Assembly (NCBI GenBank): GCA_026419785.1
Contig: JAODTK010005522.1
Span: forward strand, 186,001 to 250,000
Source: Sclerodactyla briareus
Taxonomy: Eukaryota; Echinodermata; Holothuroidea; Dendrochirotida; Sclerodactylidae
Length of the DNA stretch: 64,000 nt
Reading direction: 5' to 3'
A model generated the notes under the pieces. It was not told the DNA's origin. It made no database searches and saw nothing but the letters and a program-made list of their open reading frames with translations. The position numbers and the translations under genes are program-made. Positions 55,623 through 64,000 of this stretch are shown one piece after another (position 1 is the first letter of the stretch; every line of letters starts with the position of its first letter).

Positions 55623-55808
55623 TTATCAAACAAGGGCGCAGGCACTAGGAGGTCCAGGGGTCATTGATTTTGGGAAGGCCTTCCATACATAACGATTTGT
55701 CACACACGATGTTCCCACACTGCTGCGGACCCCCCCCCAAAAAAATGCTCTTGACCCCCCCCCCCCCCTCCCCCACTTTCAGACAGTGGCTGCGCCCTTG
55801 GTATCAAC
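55623..55808. mobile_element. Short hAT-type MITE with near-perfect target duplication
   Basis: A 170-bp element (55631-55800) with ends CAAGGGCGCAGGCACT and, inward on the other strand, CAAGGGCGCAGCCACT. The flanks TTATCAAA (55623-55630) and GTATCAAC (55801-55808) match at 6 of 8 positions, fitting a slightly aged 8-bp duplication. It contains C runs (55731-55738, 55756-55768). Its size matches the 28.03 kb element, but the ends differ. Confidence 0.75.
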
Positions 55809-55809
55809 A

Positions 55810-58800
55810 ATCTTAACCTTGACGACGGCGAATAAAGGAAGTTCACATGTTGCATTGAGAGGAATGAAACTCTCGTTGTGATCAGTAGCCTATAACACAT
55901 GTTTTAACCATAATGTTGGGTGGTTCCACTGGGCTGTTCATTAATAATCGAGTAGAAAACGATGCGTGACCTGCATGATCGGTACATTTGTAGTGTTGAG
56001 TCAAAGTACCGGCGGAGCGTTGATTGTGAAATGACGCCATCTTTCCAACACGCATCGGTTTCAAAGGTTCCATTCGATTGGAGCAAAACTGCGGTGGTGA
56101 CCAACAGCACACCTCCCCGAATGGTCTGCGAAGTTAGAATCAATTCTATAAAAATCCGACATTGTTACTACTCGATATTTGCGTTAGGTGTTCGAGTTAT
56201 GGTATATGGTTTTCCGTTTCACATGGTTCAGGGTGTAAAATGATCGTATACCGAGAAATCTCGATCCATTGGTCCAAACCCAAGTCTTGATGTGGCATTC
56301 ACAGACCTAAAAATAGAGATAGACGGAAGATCGGCTCTGCATTTTGCAGCCAATTGAACGCGAGGTGAATGCTGGGATAGGCACCCAAAAGATGCGGGAA
56401 CCTACGGAGCAAGTACCATTACAGGTACAGTAGGACAACGACGGGAACATTTTCTGTTATCGTTATTTCTGGGAAAATCGTAGCGAATAGAAAACACATT
56501 CTGCTTGAAAACTATGCAAAAATACCTACAGAATACGATAGTAGGCTTTTGAACCGCAAAAATTCAGAGTGAAAGTATCTGAAAGGACAAAAACCCAGTT
56601 GCGGCGAGATGGGCACTACGATACCAGTACGGCAGTAGGCCCAACTAGCACTAGGCGTATATGCAACTGTCTGACTGCTACGCGTACAACGAATTCAGGT
56701 GGTAAAAATAGTCGGCTTATCGGCACCCGTGACTTAGTAAAACTCTTGCATTCGGGATTCGAAACAGCAAGACGCTATAGCGTGCGCACCAACTGCAGAA
56801 ACAAACACCTGGTACACAATTAGTGACAATGGCCTATCTGTTTGACAATGTGCAGGCGTTTACAAAATAATACAGTAGATATCGGCTTAACTAGGCTAAT
56901 TTAGGGATAGAGGTGACTGATTAAACCTTAAATGATGAATGTGTCAGTATGTATCATCAATAGAGAAAATGTGTTCGAGAATACTTGCCTCCACTCAAGG
57001 CACCTCTCTCATGCGTCCAGGCACTTTGCATCTGCCCATTCACATTTGTACTTGAGGAGACTGCAGCAAAAGGTTTTTTTGATGACCTCTAATAACACTG
57101 TTTGACGGTGCTGCTGAATTTAATCTATATTTTGTTTGATCAAGACACTGTCATCAAGTTACATTTCAAATGCATGTACTGGTCCGCCTCACCCGGCTAA
57201 ATGCAACAGAACAAATCCAGGCGAGGAAAACTCTAAGCAAACTTGTCCCGTTCAACCCAGTGAACACAAGGTCTAGCCTTTTGTCTAATTTATGTCTCAC
57301 ATTCGCACATTAACACCTAGTTCTTGCGCTGAATTTGGAATATTTCCAGAATAACCTTTTGACCTCATGCATATTCATTTATACACTACTTGTAGATTTT
57401 ATTTGTAAGAATATATTATTATCGTTATCATTTAATCGCAAACTTGACAACAATTTGTACATCGTCAGCAATTCATGAAAATGAAAAATAGAAGTGCCGT
57501 GGTGGTGGGCAGTCTCTTGCAAGCGGGCTTTGCCTTCCCCGGCATGCCCGGCTCGCAGTCAGCACTCCCTGTAGTCCCCGGGGGCGCTGCTTTTTTGCTG
57601 CCTCAAAGTTTTCGGTTTTGTAGTTTTTATAGCGCTTCCGTTTATGGCGGGTTATTAAATCTCAGTTTTGCTCTGCTCGAACTATTGGTCAATCAGCTTT
57701 CCATTGTTTTGTGTGCATACATCTCCGCTAGAAACCTAGATTCCACTGACTTGGATATTGGTCTGTGCTAGGTAATTAGGCTACCTTAGTTGCAAAAGGA
57801 GTTGGTCATGTCATCTTCAGTCCCACCCGAGTTGTCGGGTATGTCCAGCCTATGTAGTTCTTAGCCTCGGAGGCCAGACATGGCAAGCTAGGTAGGCCTA
57901 ACGTCAAGCCTAGATGTAGGCTTAGTACACTCTGTTTTCATTATCAGTGGAAGGGGGTAGAACACAAAAGATGTGCTACATCCTGCAAATCGAACAGCAC
58001 TATTTGCGAGAGTACTATCAAATCTCCAGAATATTAATTCTTCACAAAAATGATTCGAATATGGCACCACACCTGCTTCAATATTGCGTAATTTAGCCGC
58101 GAAGCGGTCTTATTACTCGCCACCGAAATCTGTTGGTTTACTGCATGTACCGTTTGCGCGAACCGATCTTTTTAGGTGTATTTCCCAGCATGCCCCGCGC
58201 TTTCAATTGGCGGCAAAAGTTGCAGAACACTGGGCGATCTTCTCTACGTTTTTTTGTGTCTAATGGGTGGCATTCCGTTGGATTTTTTGTATTTCAATTT
58301 GGATCCCATGCGCCATTGCCTAAAGCACCCAAATCCTATTACACACTACTCATATATAACGTAATTGCTGGGTAACCCACACAATTCCTCACATATCGAT
58401 TGTCTGTCTTCCTGTCCGATCGATTTTGTGTGATAGGTTCTCGTGGCCACGCCTGGCGAACTCTAGCACGGGGGAAGACTAATAAACAACATTATGTTTT
58501 GTAAACAAACATTAATGTTTTGAGGCGAGAGAATGGCAGTGGTAATCCGTTACTGTTTTCCACTCAAGCACCGGTTTCGAATTCCAGCAATCGCCTGACG
58601 TTTTCCATATGTGGTTTTGCCGTTTCGATGGGCGAGGTTTCGGTATTCATTTCATGGTTCCCACGCGTTATGTAGTGGACTTTCGCCTTACTGGGTTTCC
58701 GCTTCGGTATATTGTCTCGTCGTTTGTCTAAGGCTCGTCGCTCGGCTGTGAGAGGACATGTTGAACCAGGGTTCGAGAAGGTGGTCGGACCTGGAGTTCA

Positions 58801-60790
58801 TTGATCGTCTTCCGTAGGAGATATAGAATGGTGGTCCAGGAAGCATGCTGCATGGGCTTGGTTACACCCTTGCCTCTAAATCTTCTGAACAACTGCCTGT
58901 CGAGGAGAGAAAACGAGTTATCGCTCGTGTTCCTCCACGATCAATACCAGTCTCCTAGATGGGCCCGGCGCGTACTGAGAGATGTGACTGGGGGGGGGGG
59001 GGAGGGGGAGGGGGTGGGGGGTTGAGGTCGAACCCAAGGGACGTGCGTCCTCATAAAAGGCCTCACCCCCCTATTGGCGAATAGTACAAATTTATGGCCC
59101 CTAGACACATGCAATATTTGGGGGGCTAAATAACAGCTGCACAACCTCTTACTGACTGCAAAAAAGTCAGTTCTTGTGTTAAAAAACTTATTGGTCACTT
59201 GCTTCCTGAACCGTAGAATTCAAGTCAATAAAATACAATAAAATAAAACCTGACTGTTTATAGCACGTTTGTCTCTAGTCCACACAACATTCTCGTCCAA
59301 AAAAGTAGAACCCTGCCCAGTAAGTGAAAAAAAAAAGAAATTAGGCCGAGAAGCCACTTTCCACATTTGAAAACTCATGAATTAGAAATAAAATTTTGTC
59401 GATTGTTCCATTTCCTTATGTAATTTGCAGCAAAATGCCCCTTTGGAAATTACTATTACCAGAAGAGGGGCAATGTTTTAACACCTCATTTATCTCTTCC
59501 CTAGTATTGGCAGAAACTCTACTTGGGATTTTTACAGCTTGGTAATAAATTTATACTTATGATTTGGGAGAGGAGTTGGAACGGGATTTAACTGCAAATG
59601 TTTCCCGTCGCTCTATAGACCTAGCAAATACTAGGGGGAAACACCTGGCTCATCATTAGATTATTTTTACTGATTTCACTCTTTAGGAACGCATTCATGC
59701 AATCATTTATTCATGATTTTAACAACTTGAACCTCCGGAAATCTAGCTTTCATGGTTTTGGGTTTCTTTTCGCGCTAATTGATCGTCGAATTGTTTTTTT
59801 GAGAATCCAGGTAACGGGAATGATACACGTATGGTCACGCACTGCCACCGGCAACCCCTCCTGTGATAGACGGCCGTATCTCGTGTATTCCAAAACAACA
59901 ACAGATGAACTAACTGTCTGAGTAATTCTCGCGCAAAAGACGGCCAAAAGACACAAAGAGGTGATGTAATTTCATCCACTAGTTCAAAACTCCTCGCCAA
60001 ACGAAATTAAACAAAACTTTCCAGCGAACCCAATATGATGCTACATCAGGGACTTTACCGCTCTCCCCTATCCGTTCTATGATGTCCGTCACGCTAACAA
60101 GGACTTATTAAGGGGAGGCTCCCATAAAAAAAATACAAAGTTTGTGAACATTTTCACAAATTCTTACCTATTTAGTATTTTAAATATAAGTGAATACCTT
60201 TCTTAGATACAACGCCACCAGGCTGCATTTTTGTAAATTCATATTGTAGGACCATTGCCTACCGCACTGTGTGTATATGCGCTATACTTTTTAGTTGCAT
60301 TTTTCTGAAAATGTCAATTTTCACTTTTGGGAAGGCTGCCTACACAAGGCCAATCACTCTGGAACTTGTTCCAGGATGTGTATTTCAGAAGCGCCCAGGG
60401 ACTGTTCCCGAGCAAAATTTCAAATATGTTATTGTCTGCACGGAAATATGGGGAAATCTATGAAAAATTGCATAAATTGAATAATTTACATTCAAATTAT
60501 TCACATAATATCCATATCAGATCAGTAAGCAACTATATTATAATTCTGTTCTGAGCAGTCTCTAGAACTCACAAACCTATCTTTTGGGGTATCACACTGT
60601 CATTTTCACACACATTCATAACCCAAAGAATCGCATTCCCAAATTACCTAAATAATTATGTAATTTAGCTAATTAATAATGCAAATTATATATAATTATG
60701 CAAGGAGCCTTATAACAATTTGCACATTTTTCCCCTGGGTTCCAACTTGTACGCTGTTGTTCTTATGTGGTTTGATTTCAAACAAACATT
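55810..60790. other. No firmly supported gene; weak candidates
   Basis: On minus, 56143-55904 reads GGVLLVTTAVLLQSNG (signal-like), DACWKDG and, one frame over, HYKCTDHAGHASF; an acceptor-like CTAACTTCGCAG precedes it, so an Ig-like exon is possible. On plus, 60269-60463 begins MCICAILFSCIFLKMSIF and contains ITLELVPGCVF and YVIVCTEIW. The other frames (56569-56823, 57475-57771, 58133-58375) have no recognised domain. G runs lie at 58990-59020. Confidence 0.3.
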
Positions 60791-60805
60791 GACTACCAAA
60801 CAAGT

Positions 60806-61232
60806 GCATCAAAGGCGGAGCACCCCCTCAACTTATAGGAACTATAGCCATTTTGTGTTTGGCGACCGCCGCTGTCACGGTTGGACTTACAGGCATAAGG
60901 GAGCTTAGATTCACGACGGCCGACGCCACGGCACCGTATGACCCGCCCATGTTTAAACCAACTTGGGCATTCGCAACCTCACCAACTGCCAGACTTCGGT
61001 TACGAGAACGCAGTTATCAAGGAAACGCGGACAAGTAATCTCTCATAGGCGGACCTAATGGAGGGCAGCTTAACGTGGATTCGGCACACGACTGGCCGGA
61101 CATTACGGGGCATCAGTGCGCTATCGAGCAGTCAGAATTGAGCTCACGAAAAGGGAGACGGACACCACTGAAGATGAGATAGTTACCGTACTCCAAGATG
61201 ATCTATGGCGAGAAGATTACCTCGTATAATAC
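60806..61232 (+). CDS. Membrane segment and tail resembling the 3' end of a third receptor (C)
   Basis: The frame entering at about 60795 reads KGGAPPQLIG, then TIAILCLATAAVTVGLTGI (60841-60897), then RELRF and a tail with APYDPPMF and SYQGNADK, ending at 61037. Alternative frames continue with FGYENAVIKET (about 61002-61035) and, from about 61105 to 61230, a run containing ELTKRETDTTEDEIVTVL and DDLWREDYLV before a stop. A stalk-like Pro segment, a 19-residue hydrophobic helix, basic residues and Tyr motifs (YDPP, YENA) mimic receptors A and B, and the stretch is GC-rich like them. No convincing Ig domain was found just upstream, so this may be a partial or decayed copy. Confidence 0.4.
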
Positions 61233-61239
61233 ATACCCT

Positions 61240-61885
61240 ACATAACTTATTGTATTTTGGCTGGGTCACACTCATCTTTTCGAAATATTCTCAGAATATG
61301 TAAAGTCATTCCGTTGCTATTCATCAATCATTGTGTGACCGATATATCTTTCGCTTTGCGAATTGTCGGTAATATCGTCGGGTTATATGGACCGAGATAT
61401 ATTGTTGACGAGAAATAGTACGGCAGGAAATCAATTATCATGTGAACATGGATAACAATACTATGATCAAATATAGCATGCCGCCAAGAAACACACGTAC
61501 ACCCTCGAATATTGATCCTATAGCAACAATGGCTGAATGGTTACTGCTGGCGCTCGTTGATTTATCACTGCAGGATGAATGGGGAGGCTAATATAATAAC
61601 TGTGGGAAAACTAAAACTGGGTCATTCCAAGTATGTGTGTTGCGTGAGATTGAAGAGCATCCCATCATGTATAATAATGATGTCATCCTGCTCATTCTGC
61701 AAATATTATTTGTTTTCTATTGAATTTGCACAAATCATTTCACTTTGGAGATAGTATCCATTCCTCACGATACAATCTCTATTGCAAAGCCCGCAGTTGT
61801 CTATTAATTAAATAACTCGTAAATGATTCACTTAGTGGCCCCGAGTCTCAATTTAGGGCATGTACGTACGATGACTCTGAGAATA
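61240..61885. other. No supported gene
   Basis: Inverted ATATATC(T/G)TTCGC-type text around 61340-61400 (GATATATCTTTCGC... and CGAGATATATTG) could form a hairpin. There is nothing else. Confidence 0.4.
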
Positions 61886-61887
61886 AA

Positions 61888-63052
61888 TTAAATGCACTCG
61901 CTTGTTCGCCGAATATCTAAGATTGGCCACGGAGGGCTATTCAACCGAAGGCGGAACTCTTCAGTCTCGGACTCCTCAAGATACGTGCCATGATCACGCA
62001 CCTTGCTAAGCAGCATTTGTACATCAAATTTCTGGAATCGCATGGGGAGACCAGGTGGGAAGATGGTCACGTGATCGAGGAAAATCTGAATGTTCACTAT
62101 GGGTGATTATTATTTGGGCAACTATGATGTCGTGGATCGTTTCCTGCTCGGAAGCCTTTGTTGTTATCATATTTTCACAGCCTTGGAGATATGAGGAGGC
62201 CATCATGGTTGAGCGACTGACTTGTGATGTGACAAAATTGGGCGAAGGGTGGGGGGGGGGGGTCATCCAGAAAATAGGTCCCGCAGGACGGGGGGTTCGT
62301 GCGGGCATGAAGTGTCTAGCAAAGTGCGGACTATCGATTGTGAATTGGGATTAAAATCAACCACCGTAGGGCGCTCGTTCTTGTGGTTGTATGGGATAGA
62401 ATGTCCTCGCGGACAACCCTATAGGAGCTTTATTCACACCCGTTTTACCGGCCATCACTGACATCATAGAGTAACTATTTTTCAGGAAAACCCCAGCGTA
62501 ATTGAGCAACAAAGCCACGTGAGTGAGGTAGGTTATTTTAGTTAGGCAGGGTTTTGAGACACCATTAAATTCCACGTCCAGAAAAAGGGATCGAAAAGGT
62601 ATTCCTCCCCTCGAAATGATCGAACTTACTATTTATGAATCTATTGGTAATGGTTTTTTCAATTGATTGGAGGTGTCCTTGCCGTGTGTCCATATGATAA
62701 TATATCGTTGGATATTTATGATACTGGGTCGGAGCAAGAACAGAAGGAGAGAGTGGTTCTGCCTCTACCTTGTCCGTAAAAATTGTCCGCATAAAGCGAA
62801 TTCCGGATGTTTGAACATCGTTCTTGAAAAAGATGTAATGCATAGGATGGTTGACGCTACGTCTCATCGAACCTCTATTTGTGAACCATGCATCTCGGCA
62901 GTTATCTGGGATTTCAGTGACCAGGAAGTTACCTCCACGGTAACCGGAGGGCGTAGACCAGGCGCTGTAATATTCGCTATTCAATTGCCATGGAATAATA
63001 TCATCTTTTAGTCGGGTTACCTGAGCGTCAAAAGTTTCTGGGAATTTTGAAA
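61888..63052 (-). CDS. Possible two-exon gene of unknown function
   Basis: On minus the sequence is open from about 63085 to 62565, about 173 codons. It contains FPETFDAQVTRLKDDIIPW, YYSAWSTPSGYRGGNFLV, RSVNHPMHYIFFKND, GIRFMRTIFTDKVEAEPL and KFDHFEGRNTFSIPF. After one frame change it stays open for 72 more codons (FLDVEFNGVSKP, ITYLTHVALLLNYAGVF) to 62357. A good acceptor, ACATTTTCCACTCAG, ends at about 63052. A second block follows an acceptor-like TTTTGTCACATCACAAG near 62220. It reads STMMASSYLQGCENM, ETIHDIIVAQ and, after one frame change, GLPMRFQKFDVQMLLSKV and EEFRLRLNSPPWPILD, and stops at 61888. I do not recognise the protein. Open frames of this length can occur by chance in a 64-kb window, so this is tentative. 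Confidence 0.35.
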
Positions 63053-63084
63053 CTGAGTGGAAAATGTGGAAAATTTTCCGATTT

Positions 63085-63365
63085 TATTGTCGAACATTGA
63101 AATACCACTCGTTTCTTGATACAAAGCAGAACGTCACATTTTAATGCGAAGCTAAAATGTTTTAAAAAACAACCATTGGATATTTATGTTGGGCGTCTAT
63201 CTGTAATGTGATGATGCCAAGCTATCTAATATGATCTACTTAACTGTGTAGACTTTGCACATGAAAGTTCGATGTTAACTTCTTGAAGGTTTTCTCCAAT
63301 CACTGGGACAACCAAAATCTGTGCTGAGGCCCACGAATGGGTAGGGGCCGACCGTGATCTCCCAC
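63085..63365. other. No supported gene
   Basis: AT-rich sequence upstream of the possible minus-strand gene; no repeat or RNA was recognised. Confidence 0.4.
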
Positions 63366-63367
63366 TT

Positions 63368-63478
63368 TTTATGGTCTACTTGCCGTACAGAGATCGAACG
63401 TATCAAGGAGGTCCAGCAAGGATGCAGACCTGGATACTGCATCTAATTGTCAACTGCGAATCCTCTTGCAAATTGTCC
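63368..63478 (-). mobile_element. SINE fragment related to the 53.2 kb copy
   Basis: On minus the order is GGATTCGCAGTTGACAATTA, GATGCAGTATCCAGGTCTGC, ATCCTTGCTGGACCTCCTTG and ATACGTTCGATCTCTG (B-box-like). This matches the order at 53.15-53.30 kb (CAGTTGACAAAAAACG, GCAGTCTCTGGGTCTGC, TTGTCAGGCCTTG, GGTTTGATCCTC). The head lies outside or has decayed. Confidence 0.6.
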
Positions 63479-63564
63479 CCCCTCGTTGCCCTGATTCCAA
63501 TCCCTTGGCTAGCGTCCCAGCGAAAAGGCAGCAGGTAACCCAAGGGGGGTTTAAGTATTTCGTA

Positions 63565-63660
63565 TACAGGTATAACCCGACAGAGAATCGAACCCTCCCG
63601 GTCCTACCGATGAAGGCGCGACGCTCACCAACTGTGCCAACCACTCGGTTGCCATAGGAG
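63565..63660 (-). mobile_element. tRNA-like head (SINE or tRNA-derived element)
   Basis: On minus, ACCGAGTGGTTGGCACAGTTG and GGTGAGCGTCGCGCCTTC resemble D-arm and A-box text. About 40 bp later GGGAGGGTTCGATTCTCTGTC is a canonical B box with TTCGATTC and pairable flanks. The spacing matches a real tRNA, but no CCA-pairing acceptor stem is obvious. Continuation into GGGTTATACCTGTATACG favours a tRNA-derived SINE. Confidence 0.6.
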
Positions 63661-64000
63661 TTGGTCAGTCTAGATGATAATGGCCCTGTAGTAATGGATG
63701 ATACACATCAACCTGTCTATCTGCCAATTTCCGGAACTGCAGCTAAGTTTCTAACCCCGTGTTCCAGACTGTCAAGGATGGTAGAACGGAAAAACGTTGG
63801 TTTTACCCAATGAGGAATTTTCACTTAGTCTAATAACAAATTTTGTTGGTTGTTTTGCTTGATGTCACTCGTTTTATTGCCGGTATTGATTCAACCCAGC
63901 GTATACAAAGCCTGCAATTGTATTATAGCATAACCCACGTTTTATTAGGTATTTATGTTTGTCGCCTACATATCGATGTATGTCATGCCATGTTATCCAC
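63661..64000. other. No supported gene
   Basis: AT-rich end of the window with no recognisable feature. Confidence 0.4.

Noticed and set aside
57475..57771. 98-codon plus-strand frame with two hydrophobic stretches
   Set aside because: No recognisable family, no neighbouring exons, and a palindromic GGCATGCCC patch accounts for part of its composition.
1..64000. LTR retrotransposon or endogenous viral genome
   Set aside because: I found no paired long terminal repeats, gag/protease/integrase motifs or viral replication domains; the reverse transcriptase remnants are all of the non-LTR type.

Overview
The window looks like nuclear DNA of an invertebrate animal, probably marine and possibly a deuterostome. 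The evidence is three eukaryotic non-LTR retrotransposon remnants, several tRNA-derived SINE-like copies, hAT-type miniature transposons with clean 8-bp target duplications, many satellites and microsatellites, and single-pass receptors with immunoglobulin-like (Ig) folds. There is no operon structure, ribosome-binding site or dense ORF packing. The species cannot be fixed from sequence alone. Single-base indels are scattered through coding-like and repeat sequence alike, for example between two hAT copies. Many frameshifts may therefore be assembly error rather than gene decay.

Layout. 0-20 kb is mostly mobile and repeated DNA: a LINE (1.67-3.2 kb), a core-containing SINE (8.05-8.43 kb), GC-rich foldback DNA (8.93-9.58 kb), three copies of a GACGGGG-rich hAT MITE (4.25, 10.9 and 13.1 kb) and a 240-bp satellite (17.2-18.7 kb). 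20-23 kb holds the first receptor-like locus (A): Ig-like segments, a Pro/Thr stalk, a membrane segment and a tail with two YxxL motifs. 23-28 kb is mostly quiet. 28-38 kb has a short hAT MITE, an R2-like LINE end, an inverted fragment of the 240-bp satellite, a foldback element whose arms are a minisatellite, and a tandem pair of GC-rich foldbacks. 39-44.5 kb is a large inverted repeat: two arrays of a roughly 300-bp satellite facing each other across about 2.4 kb.

46.5-48 kb holds the second receptor-like locus (B): signal peptide, Ig-like domains, stalk, membrane segment and a tyrosine-rich tail. It is followed by a cluster of further Ig-like reading frames (48.5-49.6 kb). 49.8-52.1 kb is degenerate tandem repeat. 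53-56 kb has a SINE, a CR1-like LINE on the minus strand and another short hAT MITE. 60.8-61.2 kb carries a membrane segment plus tail resembling the 3' end of a third receptor (C). 61.9-63.05 kb is a possible minus-strand gene of unknown function. The window ends in tRNA-like SINE copies.

The most interesting signal is the set of plus-strand Ig-type receptor loci (A, B, possibly C). They share architecture and raised GC content, but their cytoplasmic tyrosine motifs differ. They are embedded in repeat-rich DNA, as would be expected of an expanding family of cell-surface recognition receptors. That reading is an inference from architecture and needs similarity and transcript evidence.
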